This document shows, piece by piece, positions 1-5,725 of a stretch of DNA of 5,725 bases. Position numbers and translations under genes: made by a program. Position 1 is the first letter of the stretch. Each line of letters starts with the position of its first letter. The stretch lies in the NCBI GenBank assembly GCA_021827465.1, contig JAKAVX010000193.1, positions 1 through 5,725 on the forward strand, read 5' to 3'. Source of the stretch: Deltaproteobacteria bacterium (GTDB taxonomy: Bacteria; Desulfobacterota_B; Binatia; Binatales; Binataceae). The notes under the pieces are model-generated. The model made no database searches and was not told the origin of the DNA. It saw only the letters and a program-made list of their open reading frames with translations.

Positions 1-305
1 GATCTTTCCAAACCGAACGCGAAACTTCAACCCCGGGCGGCGTTCACCGGCCTTCGCCGGGGCAGGGCGAGGCGATTGCCGCCTCGGTCCGTGAACTAAG
101 GCGCACCCGCGATCAACGGCGGGTGGCCGAGGCGTTGCTTCGTCTGCATGAGAGCGCGCGCACCGGCGAGCACGCGAACCTTCTGCCCCCGCTCATCGAG
201 GCGGCCCACGCCTACGCGACGATTGCCGAAATGATGGGTACGATTCGGCTCGCCTATGGCCAGCCCTACGATCCGATGGGCGTGCTGCAACCGCCGAGGC
301 TGTGA
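1..305 (+). CDS. Acyl-CoA mutase (methylmalonyl-CoA mutase family), catalytic large subunit, C-terminal end only
   Basis: The gene runs in from beyond the left edge; the reading frame starts at base 3 and the last 100 residues before TGA (303-305) are visible. These match the tail of the large subunit of coenzyme B12-dependent acyl-CoA mutases, which rearrange the carbon skeleton of short acyl-CoAs. Visible marks are a basic helix (VRELRRTRDQRRVAEAL), then TGEHANLLPPLIEAAHAYAT, equivalent to the family's 'ENLMPPILEAVRAYATLGEI' segment, and a short tail after GQPYDP. The protein ends there with no fused B12-binding domain; that domain is the next gene, overlapping by four bases. This split arrangement is known for isobutyryl-CoA and 2-hydroxyisobutyryl-CoA mutases and for some methylmalonyl-CoA mutases. 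The substrate-determining residues lie outside the window, so the substrate cannot be named. Confidence 0.88.
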   Translation, partial: SFQTERETSTPGGVHRPSPGQGEAIAASVRELRRTRDQRRVAEALLRLHESARTGEHANLLPPLIEAAHAYATIAEMMGTIRLAYGQPYDPMGVLQPPRL

Positions 306-718
306 ACCCGGTGACATCCAAGCCGAAAATACTTCTGGCCAAGGCGGGACTGGACGGACACGACCGCGGGGTGAAAGTGGTCGCCAAACTGCTGCAGGCC
401 GCAGGGATGGAAGTCGTCTACCTGGGCCTCCATCAGACCTGCGAAGCGATCGTCGAAGCGGCGATCCAGGAGGACGTCGACGTGATCGGACTGTCCTCGC
501 TCGGCGGGGCGCATCTGGAATACGCCGAGAAAGTCCTGGCCCTGATGCGAGAGCGAGGACTTGAGGTTCCGCTGGTGCTGGGCGGCACGCTGCCCGTCGA
601 GGACATCCCGCGGCTCGAAGTGCTCGGGGTGCGCGCGGTCTTCCCTGCGGGAACACGCGCCGGGGAACTTGAAGACACGATTCGCGAACTGGCTGCGGGC
701 GCACGAGAGCGCGTCTAG
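302..718 (+). CDS. Acyl-CoA mutase small subunit, cobalamin (B12)-binding
   Basis: A 138-residue stand-alone B12-binding subunit of a methylmalonyl-CoA mutase-type enzyme. It has the base-off/His-on cobalamin signature: DGHDRG at residues 18-23, with His20 the expected lower cobalt ligand, then GLSSLGG (63-69) and the VLGG turn (92-95) that line the nucleotide-tail pocket. Sequence from about residue 8 to 128 covers the whole Rossmann-like domain, and the length is normal for a separate small subunit. The GTG start at 302 overlaps the TGA of the catalytic subunit (GTGA), which implies translational coupling and a complex of the two. A second in-frame GTG at 311 would remove only three residues and is also possible. 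The product works in the cytoplasm with adenosylcobalamin. No MeaB/ArgK-type GTPase chaperone gene follows. Confidence 0.93.
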   Translation: MNPVTSKPKILLAKAGLDGHDRGVKVVAKLLQAAGMEVVYLGLHQTCEAIVEAAIQEDVDVIGLSSLGGAHLEYAEKVLALMRERGLEVPLVLGGTLPVEDIPRLEVLGVRAVFPAGTRAGELEDTIRELAAGARERV

Positions 719-727
719 CGTGACCGA

Positions 728-2182
728 TCAGATTTCGGAGGCGATGGCGGGAGGCAATCGGCGCGAAACCCATCGGGTCGCCCGATCGTACGCATTCGCC
801 AACCGCAGGCAGTCCATCTCGCCATGATTTCGTCCGACGATCTGGATTCCCATCGGCAGTCCCGCCTCGTTGAATCCCGCCGGAGCGCATAGCGCCGGGC
901 ATCCCGACATCGTGACCGGAATCATCACTTCCATCCACCGATGGTACGTGTCCATCGCGCGCCCGCCGACCCGCCTGGGCCAATGCACGGCGGCGTCGAA
1001 CGGAAAGACCTGTCCCCCGGGCGCGATCAGAAAATCGTATCGCTCGAAGATCGAATTGATTACGCGGTACCAGGCGGTTCGGACCGCGAGCGCGCCCGCG
1101 ATGTCGGCGGCGCTGAGTCGAAGCCCGCGCTCGATTTCCCACTCGGCTTCGGGCTTGAGCATCGCGCGTTTGGCCGGGTCTTCGTAAAGGTTGCGAAAGC
1201 GCGAGGCGACTATCCACGAACGCAGCGTCGCGCAGCTTTCCCATACGCGTTCGAGCGGATAATCCGGCGCGACTTCATCAACCGCGCATCCGAGTTCCTC
1301 GAACACCCTGATCGCGCCGCGGCAGAGTTCCATCACGCCCGGATCGAACGGCAGATAGCCGCCGAAATCGCCGAGCCATCCGATTCGCGCGCCGCGAGGA
1401 TCGTAGTCGAGCGCGCCCGCGAACACCGACGGGTCTTCGCGAATGGAAAGCGGCGCGCGCGCGTCGTATCCCGCGATCACCGACAGCATCATCGCGAGGT
1501 CCGCCACCGTCCGCGCCATCGGGCCGTGCACCGAGAACGAGGCGCTGAACAACTCCTCCAGATCGGACGGCACGCGCCCGAACGAAGTGCGGAAGCCGAA
1601 CACGTTGTTGAACGCCGCGGGATTGCGCAGCGAGCCGGCGAAATCGCTGCCGTCCGCAAGAGGCAGCATCCGGAGCGCCAGGGCAACCGCGGCGCCGCCG
1701 CTGCTTCCGCCCGCGGTTTTGCCTTGATCGTAGGCGTTGAGCGTGGTGCCGAACACGGGATTATAGGTCTGCGAGCCCATCCCGAATTCCGGCACGTTGG
1801 TCTTGCCGATAATGATCGCGCCCGCGCCGCGGATGCGCCCGACCATTATCGAGTCGGCGCGCGGAACGAAGTCTTTGAAGATTGGCGAGCCCATCGTGGT
1901 GCGGATTCCCGCGGTCGCCTCGAGGTCCTTCACCGCGTGCGGAAAACCGTGCATCCAGCCGAGGTATTCTCCCCGCGCCAGTTGCGCGTCGCGCTCGCGG
2001 GCCTGTGCCATCAGGGCGTCGCGCGGCTCGCGCGAGACGATCGCGTTGACGCGCGGATTTACCCGATCGATCCAATCGAGATACGCGCGCATCACCTCCG
2101 CGCACGAGACGTCGCGCGACTTGATCACGCGCGAGAGCCCGACCGCGTCCATCGCGACGATTTCACTGACCTCGCGGCTCAT
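728..2182 (-). CDS. Amidase signature family amidase
   Basis: A 484-residue member of the amidase signature family, which hydrolyses a carboxamide to acid plus amine or ammonia. The Ser-cisSer-Lys triad is complete: Lys85 in HAVKDLE, cis-Ser160 in the GGSSGG loop (158-163), and nucleophile Ser184 in SDFAGSLRNPA (179-189). The 75- and 24-residue spacings equal those of fatty acid amide hydrolase (Lys142, Ser217, Ser241). The oxyanion segment reads F-A-G rather than the commoner x-G-G. The FNNVFGFRTSFGRVP stretch places it in the broad group of general amidases. It is not GatA of a tRNA amidotransferase by context, as no gatB or gatC is nearby. There is no signal peptide, so it is cytoplasmic. 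The ATG at 2182 is supported by GAAGGA five bases upstream. It is last in the leftward operon, 76 bases after the crotonase gene, and ends 9 bases from the mutase stop. The substrate is unknown. Confidence 0.93.
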   Translation of the reverse strand: MSREVSEIVAMDAVGLSRVIKSRDVSCAEVMRAYLDWIDRVNPRVNAIVSREPRDALMAQARERDAQLARGEYLGWMHGFPHAVKDLEATAGIRTTMGSPIFKDFVPRADSIMVGRIRGAGAIIIGKTNVPEFGMGSQTYNPVFGTTLNAYDQGKTAGGSSGGAAVALALRMLPLADGSDFAGSLRNPAAFNNVFGFRTSFGRVPSDLEELFSASFSVHGPMARTVADLAMMLSVIAGYDARAPLSIREDPSVFAGALDYDPRGARIGWLGDFGGYLPFDPGVMELCRGAIRVFEELGCAVDEVAPDYPLERVWESCATLRSWIVASRFRNLYEDPAKRAMLKPEAEWEIERGLRLSAADIAGALAVRTAWYRVINSIFERYDFLIAPGGQVFPFDAAVHWPRRVGGRAMDTYHRWMEVMIPVTMSGCPALCAPAGFNEAGLPMGIQIVGRNHGEMDCLRLANAYDRATRWVSRRLPPAIASEI

Positions 2183-2187
2183 CGTTT

Positions 2188-2211
2188 TCCTTCGCTGCGC
2201 TCAGGATGACG
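2188..2211 (-). repeat. Probable dispersed intergenic repeat ('HPERSEG' type) carrying the amidase ribosome binding site
   Basis: On the minus strand this reads CGTCATCCTGAGCGCAGC followed by GAAGGA. I recognise it as a short element found in many copies in diverse, mostly environmental bacterial genomes; its spurious translation is HPERSEG, and the frame here gives exactly RHPERSEGKR. Its ends TCCT and AGGA (2188-2206) pair in an imperfect hairpin. An 11-base palindrome, ACGCA-C-TGCGT (2209-2219), touches it. The terminal GAAGGA lies five bases before the amidase ATG, so the repeat appears to supply the Shine-Dalgarno sequence. Only one copy is in the window, so repetitiveness rests on recall. 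Confidence 0.6.
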
Positions 2212-2242
2212 CACTGCGTAAGGCGGTTCGTTATTCAAGGCA

Positions 2243-2273
2243 TTAATAGGACGCGAGGCTAGCGGCCGGTGAA
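2243..2273 (-). promoter_or_regulatory. Weak candidate internal promoter for the amidase gene
   Basis: The crotonase-amidase gap contains a stretch (2230-2248) that is AT-rich compared with its surroundings. On the minus strand it offers TATTAA (2248-2243) as a -10 and TTCACC (2273-2268, overlapping the end of the crotonase gene) as a -35. Each matches four of six sigma70 positions, but the spacing of 19 is long. It would give a leader of about 55-60 bases containing the repeat and hairpin. The amidase could equally be transcribed only from the operon promoter. Confidence 0.2.
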
Positions 2274-3053
2274 TTTCGGGGCGCGCTTCGCGACGAACGC
2301 CTCGATACCTTCGCGCGCGTCTTTGCTCCACGCGATCGAGCAGATTGTCTCGGTCTCGCGTCCCATCTGCTCTTCGAGTTGGCTGGTCGCGCTCTCGATA
2401 AGAAGTCTCTTGATTCCGGCGTGGGCACGGGCAGGTCCCGCGGCCAGTTGGTGGGGTATCGCGGTTGCGCGCGCGTCCAGTTCCGCGTCCGGCACCACGC
2501 GCGTCACGATTCCGAGATCGTGCGCTTCTTTTGCAGTGAGCACCGGGTTGAGCAACACAAGCTCCGCCGTGCGGCGCCATCCGATGATGCGCGGCAGAAA
2601 GTACGTCGCCGAGCCGTCGGGCGTCAGTCCCGCGCGCGTGTAAGCCATAGTGAACTTCGCCGATTCCGCGGCGATTACCAGATCGCACGCGCATACCAGG
2701 CTGAATCCCGCGCCCGCCGCGCTGCCGTTGACGGCGGCGATTACGGGAGATTTGGTCCGGGAGAAACGCGCGATCGCGCGATGCAGATGGCTGATGACGT
2801 CTTCGAGATAGCGCGGCAGTTCGCTTTCCGACCTGGAGGCGAAGGTTTTCAAATCGCCTCCGCCGCAGAACATTCTGCCCGCGCCCTTTATCAGGATCAC
2901 GTGCACATCAGGATTGTCGCCGCATTTGAGCGAGGCCTCGTCGAGATCCTGCGCCAGTTCCAGGTTGATCGTGTTGGCGGCGTCGGGGCGGTTGAGCGTC
3001 AGGTGCGCGACCTGATCTTTGATCTCGAGCAGAAGCGTTGAAAACTTGTACAT
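2259..3053 (-). CDS. Enoyl-CoA hydratase/isomerase (crotonase) family protein, PaaG-like
   Basis: A 264-residue, normal-length crotonase-fold protein acting on an acyl-CoA thioester in the cytoplasm. The oxyanion-hole segments are FCGGGDLK (62-69) and VNGSAAGAGFSL (108-119). Aligned by eye to rat mitochondrial hydratase, catalytic Glu144 and Glu164 are replaced by Ser118 and Tyr138, so simple enoyl-CoA hydration is doubtful. Asp146 in GLTPDG falls where PaaG (ring 1,2-epoxyphenylacetyl-CoA isomerase) and 4-chlorobenzoyl-CoA dehalogenase have their catalytic Asp. The C-terminus AFVAKRAPKFTGR is typical of PaaG-like members. Isomerase or another crotonase reaction is likelier than hydratase. 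The start is the ATG at 3053, with GGAG six bases upstream. The frame stays open to 3533, but that extension overlaps the dehalogenase gene and has no family similarity. It begins 23 bases after the dehalogenase stop, so the two are probably cotranscribed. Confidence 0.9.
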   Translation of the reverse strand: MYKFSTLLLEIKDQVAHLTLNRPDAANTINLELAQDLDEASLKCGDNPDVHVILIKGAGRMFCGGGDLKTFASRSESELPRYLEDVISHLHRAIARFSRTKSPVIAAVNGSAAGAGFSLVCACDLVIAAESAKFTMAYTRAGLTPDGSATYFLPRIIGWRRTAELVLLNPVLTAKEAHDLGIVTRVVPDAELDARATAIPHQLAAGPARAHAGIKRLLIESATSQLEEQMGRETETICSIAWSKDAREGIEAFVAKRAPKFTGR

Positions 3054-3076
3054 CACTGTCTCCGGTGGGCGCAGGT

Positions 3077-3958
3077 TCAGAGCGTTTTGTTCCATTCGGC
3101 GATTGCCGCGCCGATCTCGTGCGGCGAGTCTTCCTGGATGAAGTGGATTCCCTTGACCGTTACCTCGCGCTGGCTCGGCCATTTGCGGCAGAACTCGCGC
3201 TGCGCGCCGATCAGGATCGCGCCGGGGTCGGCGTTGATGAAGAGCTTGGGTATCGGGCTCGCGGAGAGCCATCGGCTGTACTCTTCGACGATCGCGACGA
3301 CGTCGGCCGGCTCGCCGTCGAGCGGGATCTCGCGCGGCCATGTGAGCGTCGGCCGGCGCGACTCGCCAGCCTCCAGGTACGGATGGCGATAGACCGCCAT
3401 CTCGTCGTCGGTGAGCTTGCGGATGACGCTTCCGGGCAGGATGCGCTCGATGAAGACGTTCTTCTGGAGGATCATCTCCTCGCCGGCCGGGCTGCGCAGC
3501 GCGCGGAACAGATCGCGCGCGCGGCTGCTCCATTCATCCCACGTGAGCGAGCGCACGATCGCTTCCATGTAGGCGATTCCTTTTACCGCGTCGGGATGAC
3601 GGCGCGCCCAGTGAAATCCGAGCGCCGAGCCCCAATCGTGAACGACCAGAGTGATGCGCCGGTTAACCCCGAGACCGTCGAACCAGGCGGCGAGATGGCG
3701 CGCGTGATCGGCGAAACGGTAGGAGCCGGTCGACGACTTGCCCGATTCGCCCATCCCGATCAGGTCCGGCGCGAGGCATCGCGCAGATCCGCTCAGATGC
3801 GGGATGACGTTGCGCCACAGATACGAGGAAGTCGGATTGCCGTGGAGGAAGACGACAGGTTCGCCGCTTCCCGTATCCAGGTAAGCCATTTCGGTTCCGA
3901 GCAATCGAAACCGCACGCGCGGATACAAGTCGGCCGCGGAAATTACAGACTCGGCCAT
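3077..3958 (-). CDS. dhaA: Haloalkane dehalogenase, HLD-II subfamily (LinB/DhaA-like)
   Basis: A 293-residue alpha/beta hydrolase that should convert a haloalkane plus water to an alcohol and halide. All HLD-II active-site residues are present: nucleophile Asp108 and halide-binding Trp109 in VVHDWGS, second halide ligand Asn41 in [10 protein letters not shown], acid Glu132 in AYMEAI, base His272 in [10 protein letters not shown]. The Asp, Glu and His numbers coincide with those of LinB, and long stretches ([38 protein letters not shown]) are the same as LinB as I recall it. The cap domain is about residues 133-212. Length is normal for the family. There is no signal peptide; the protein is cytoplasmic. 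The ATG at 3958 was chosen because homology begins there and a GGGAGGAG lies upstream; the frame is open to 4180 but without homology and running into the divergent gene. It is first in the leftward operon. Natural substrate unknown; LinB-like enzymes accept varied chloro- and bromoalkanes. Confidence 0.94.
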   Translation of the reverse strand: MAESVISAADLYPRVRFRLLGTEMAYLDTGSGEPVVFLHGNPTSSYLWRNVIPHLSGSARCLAPDLIGMGESGKSSTGSYRFADHARHLAAWFDGLGVNRRITLVVHDWGSALGFHWARRHPDAVKGIAYMEAIVRSLTWDEWSSRARDLFRALRSPAGEEMILQKNVFIERILPGSVIRKLTDDEMAVYRHPYLEAGESRRPTLTWPREIPLDGEPADVVAIVEEYSRWLSASPIPKLFINADPGAILIGAQREFCRKWPSQREVTVKGIHFIQEDSPHEIGAAIAEWNKTL

Positions 3959-3960
3959 AA

Positions 3961-4031
3961 CTTCGCTTTCTCCTCCCGAGATTCTGCAAGAGATATGGCG
4001 GCGCGCGCCCGCGCGCAAGAAGGAAGCGAAG
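3961..4031. repeat. Imperfect inverted repeat in the divergent promoter region
   Basis: CTTCGCTTTCT (3961-3971) is the reverse complement of AGGAAGCGAAG (4021-4031) apart from one position; eight outer bases are perfect. The arms are 49 bases apart and bracket the GC palindrome at 4001-4016, though the two are not concentric. It could be a pair of regulator half-sites or chance. The left arm overlaps the edge of the dehalogenase ribosome binding site, so a bound protein or an RNA stem there could affect its expression. Confidence 0.3.
3970..3977 (-). promoter_or_regulatory. Ribosome binding site of the haloalkane dehalogenase gene
   Basis: On the minus strand this reads GGGAGGAG, a near-perfect Shine-Dalgarno sequence. 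Eleven bases separate it from the ATG ending at 3958, slightly long but acceptable. It argues for that start over any upstream codon in the same open frame. Confidence 0.6.
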
Positions 4032-4037
4032 CTGCGG

Positions 4038-4067
4038 TTGCTCTCGCGCGTGGCGCGGGCGCAAAAT
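4038..4067 (+). promoter_or_regulatory. Weak candidate promoter for the FAD oxidase gene
   Basis: TTGCTC (4038-4043) and CAAAAT (4062-4067) are 18 bases apart and match three and four of six sigma70 consensus positions. They stand about 40 bases before the start codon in otherwise very GC-rich sequence. This is suggestive only. Confidence 0.2.
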
Positions 4068-4105
4068 CGCCCCGAATAGCCCGCTGAGAGCGAGGTGAAG
4101 GAGCG

Positions 4106-5713
4106 ATGGCTGAGCGCAGGCGCAAGTTCTGGGGATGGGGTTACGAGGACCAGGGTCCCAATGCCGAGCAGCAAAAGCATATGGCGGAGCGGATGGCGAA
4201 GCGGTTCGGCCTTGGGCCGCCAACGATCGCGCAGCCTCCGAAGGAGAGCGAACTCAATCTGCGGCCGCCGCGCATCTCACCGCCCGATTCGCTGAAGCCG
4301 ATCTGCTCGATGAGCACCTACGATCGCGCGGCGCGCAGTTACGGGCGCGGCTTTCGCGACGTGGTGCGCGCGTTTCGCCGCTACTATCCGAATCCGCACG
4401 ACGTGGTCGCTTTTCCGCGCGACGAGCACGACGTGGTGCGAATCCTCGACTGGTGCGACAGCGCGAATATCGCGGTCGCGCCTTATGGCGGCGGCTCCAG
4501 CGTGGTCGGCGGCCTCGAAGCGCCGGGCGATGATCGTTATCGCGGGTCGGTCTCGATCGATCTCGGCGCGCTTGACAAGGTGATCGAAATCGATCGCAAA
4601 TCGCGCGCGGCGAGAATCCAGGCCGGAGTGCTCGGCCCGGCGCTCGAAGAGCAGTTGAAGCCGCATCGTTTGACCCTGCGCCATTTTCCGCAGTCGTTCG
4701 AGTTTTCCTCGCTCGGCGGATGGATCGCGACGCGCTCGGGCGGGCATTTCGCGACCAACTACACGCATATCGACGACTTCGTGGAATCGCTTCGGATCGT
4801 GACGCCGAGTGGGACGATCGAATCGAGGCGGCTTCCCGGCTCGGGCGCCGGTCCGAGTCCCGACAGGATGTTTATCGGGTCCGAGGGCACGCTGGGAATC
4901 ATCACGGAAGCGTGGATGCGGCTTCAGGATCGGCCGACGTTCCGTATCGGCGCGTCAGTTCCGTTTCCGGATTTCATCTCGGCGGCGGAAGCGGTTCGGG
5001 TGATCGGGCAGGCGGGACTTTTTCCGGCCAACTGCCGCGTGCTCGACGAGGGCGAGGCATTCAACTCGGGCGCGAGCGACGGCAACGAAGCGGTGCTGGT
5101 GCTCGCGTTCGAATCGGCGGACCATCCGCTCGATACCTGGATGAAGCGCGCGCTGGAGATCTGCGCCGATCACAAGGGCAGGGTGCCGAAGGAAGAGATC
5201 AAGACCCGCACCGACACGGAAGCGACGCACGAGGGCGCGGCCGGCGCGTGGCGTCAGGCGTTCCTCAGCGCGCCGTATCTCAGGGACACGCTGGTCGCGA
5301 TGGGGATGGTGAGCGACACGTTCGAAACCGCGATCACGTGGGAGCGCTTTCCGGAGTTCCATCGCCGCGTGATGGAATGCGCGCGCGACGCGGTCGCCCG
5401 TATCTGCGGCAAGGGCACGGTCACGTGCCGATTCACGCACGTCTATCCCGACGGTCCCGCGCCGTACTACACGGTGATGGCGCCGGGGCGCCGCGGCTCC
5501 GAGATGGAGCAGTGGGACGAGATAAAGAAGGCGGTATCGGATCTGCTGATCGAGTTGGGCGGGACGATCACGCATCACCATGCGGTCGGCCGCGACCATC
5601 GCCCCTGGTACGATCGCCAGCGCCCGGAAGGATTCGCGCGCGCGTTCAAGGCGGCGAAGCGGGCGCTCGATCCCAACGCGATCCTGAATCCCGGCGTGCT
5701 GATCGATCCGTAA
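4106..5713 (+). CDS. FAD-linked oxidase, alkyldihydroxyacetonephosphate synthase-like (VAO/PCMH fold)
   Basis: A 535-residue flavoprotein. The N-terminus ([12 protein letters not shown], 5-16) is the hallmark start of the alkyl-DHAP synthase (AGPS) family, which swaps the acyl chain of acyl-DHAP for a fatty alcohol to make the ether bond of ether lipids. The FAD pyrophosphate loop is [11 protein letters not shown] (126-136); further FAD contacts lie in [14 protein letters not shown] (200-213, with Arg210 matching human Arg419) and [12 protein letters not shown] (258-269). The active-site region has [10 protein letters not shown] (441-450), Tyr454 near the position of the essential AGPS tyrosine, and the triple histidine HHH at 490-492. 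It ends DPNAILNPG (522-530), usual for the fold. There is no signal peptide. The ATG at 4106 follows GAGGTG (4092-4097) by eight bases. No GNPAT-type acyltransferase is nearby, so true ether-lipid function is unproven; an oxidase for a 2-hydroxy acid or another substrate is the alternative. Confidence 0.88.
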   Translation: MAERRRKFWGWGYEDQGPNAEQQKHMAERMAKRFGLGPPTIAQPPKESELNLRPPRISPPDSLKPICSMSTYDRAARSYGRGFRDVVRAFRRYYPNPHDVVAFPRDEHDVVRILDWCDSANIAVAPYGGGSSVVGGLEAPGDDRYRGSVSIDLGALDKVIEIDRKSRAARIQAGVLGPALEEQLKPHRLTLRHFPQSFEFSSLGGWIATRSGGHFATNYTHIDDFVESLRIVTPSGTIESRRLPGSGAGPSPDRMFIGSEGTLGIITEAWMRLQDRPTFRIGASVPFPDFISAAEAVRVIGQAGLFPANCRVLDEGEAFNSGASDGNEAVLVLAFESADHPLDTWMKRALEICADHKGRVPKEEIKTRTDTEATHEGAAGAWRQAFLSAPYLRDTLVAMGMVSDTFETAITWERFPEFHRRVMECARDAVARICGKGTVTCRFTHVYPDGPAPYYTVMAPGRRGSEMEQWDEIKKAVSDLLIELGGTITHHHAVGRDHRPWYDRQRPEGFARAFKAAKRALDPNAILNPGVLIDP

Positions 5714-5725
5714 GCCGAGGCTTGC

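Larger units (their letters stand above)
3959..4105. promoter_or_regulatory. Divergent intergenic region between haloalkane dehalogenase and FAD oxidase genes
   Basis: These 147 bases lie between two outward-facing start codons and must hold the promoters of both units unless each is read from further away. They contain ribosome binding sites at both ends, a GC-only palindrome (4001-4006 with 4011-4016) and a longer inverted repeat (3961-3971 with 4021-4031). No regulator gene is adjacent. No strong sigma70 promoter is visible on the minus strand; ATATCT around 3996-3991 is the only AT-rich spot and is weak. Confidence 0.6.

Noticed and set aside
772..786. ATCGGG-TCG-CCCGAT hairpin downstream of the mutase stop, as a terminator
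   Set aside because: It lies in the amidase coding sequence, has only a six-base stem and no T-run after it.
96..1244. 382-codon minus-strand open frame opposite the mutase genes and overlapping the amidase
   Set aside because: Arg/Pro-rich low-complexity translation conflicting with three well-supported genes.
941..2209. 422-codon plus-strand open frame lying opposite the amidase gene
   Set aside because: Arg-, Ala- and His-rich translation without recognisable domains; it mirrors the GC-biased codons of a clearly real amidase on the other strand.
2179..2694. 171-codon minus-strand frame ending in RHPERSEGKR
   Set aside because: A shadow of the crotonase gene that runs into the dispersed repeat; such endings are typical of spurious predictions.
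3054..3533. Possible 160-residue N-terminal extension of the crotonase
   Set aside because: It lies inside the dehalogenase gene in another frame, is Arg/Pro-rich, and the crotonase domain starts normally at the ATG at 3053 with its own ribosome binding site.
3038..4087. 349-codon plus-strand open frame opposite the haloalkane dehalogenase gene
   Set aside because: No recognisable motif; the minus strand here encodes a dehalogenase with a full active site.
3959..4180. 74-residue N-terminal extension of the dehalogenase with a hydrophobic start resembling a signal peptide
   Set aside because: It overlaps the divergent FAD oxidase start, lacks family similarity, and the ATG at 3958 has a strong ribosome binding site and LinB-like length.
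5712..5723. AAGCC-GA-GGCTT palindrome over the FAD oxidase stop codon, as a terminator
   Set aside because: Stem too short and the window ends two bases later, so no T-run can be seen.
1..5725. Search for a defence system, prophage, CRISPR, toxin-antitoxin or RNA gene
   Set aside because: All coding space is taken by recognisable metabolic enzymes and the gaps (9, 76, 23 and 147 bases) are too small or lack the required structure.

Overview
The window is a GC-rich (roughly 60-65% by eye), gene-dense piece of a bacterial chromosome. It holds six protein genes: one cut by the left edge, five complete. There are no RNA genes, insertion sequences, integrases, CRISPR repeats or phage genes. The mix (acyl-CoA mutase, LinB-like haloalkane dehalogenase, crotonase, amidase, ether-lipid-type flavoenzyme) suits an aerobic soil or marine heterotroph. 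An uncultured Binatota- or deltaproteobacteria-like lineage is possible, but nothing here proves the taxon.

Layout. At 1-718 (+) is the 3' end of a catalytic acyl-CoA mutase subunit, overlapping by a GTGA start/stop junction a small separate B12-binding subunit. At 728-3958 (-) is a probable three-gene operon transcribed leftward in the order haloalkane dehalogenase (3958-3077), crotonase-family protein (3053-2259), amidase (2182-728). It meets the mutase unit tail to tail with only 9 bases between stop codons. A 147-base divergent intergenic region (3959-4105) separates it from a rightward 535-residue FAD-linked oxidase resembling alkyl-DHAP synthase (4106-5713).

How the genes may work together. 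The dehalogenase makes an alcohol and halide from a haloalkane, the crotonase acts on an acyl-CoA, the amidase hydrolyses an amide, and the mutase rearranges a short branched acyl-CoA. A catabolic reading for halogenated or branched small molecules is plausible, but no shared substrate can be read from the sequence. The FAD oxidase looks like a separate transcription unit.

The enzyme families are known and I do not see a clearly new system. The points most worth a second look are the intact LinB-type active site in a setting without mobile elements; its crotonase neighbour, which lacks both hydratase glutamates but has an aspartate at the PaaG/4-chlorobenzoyl-CoA dehalogenase position; and a probable dispersed repeat that supplies the amidase ribosome binding site.
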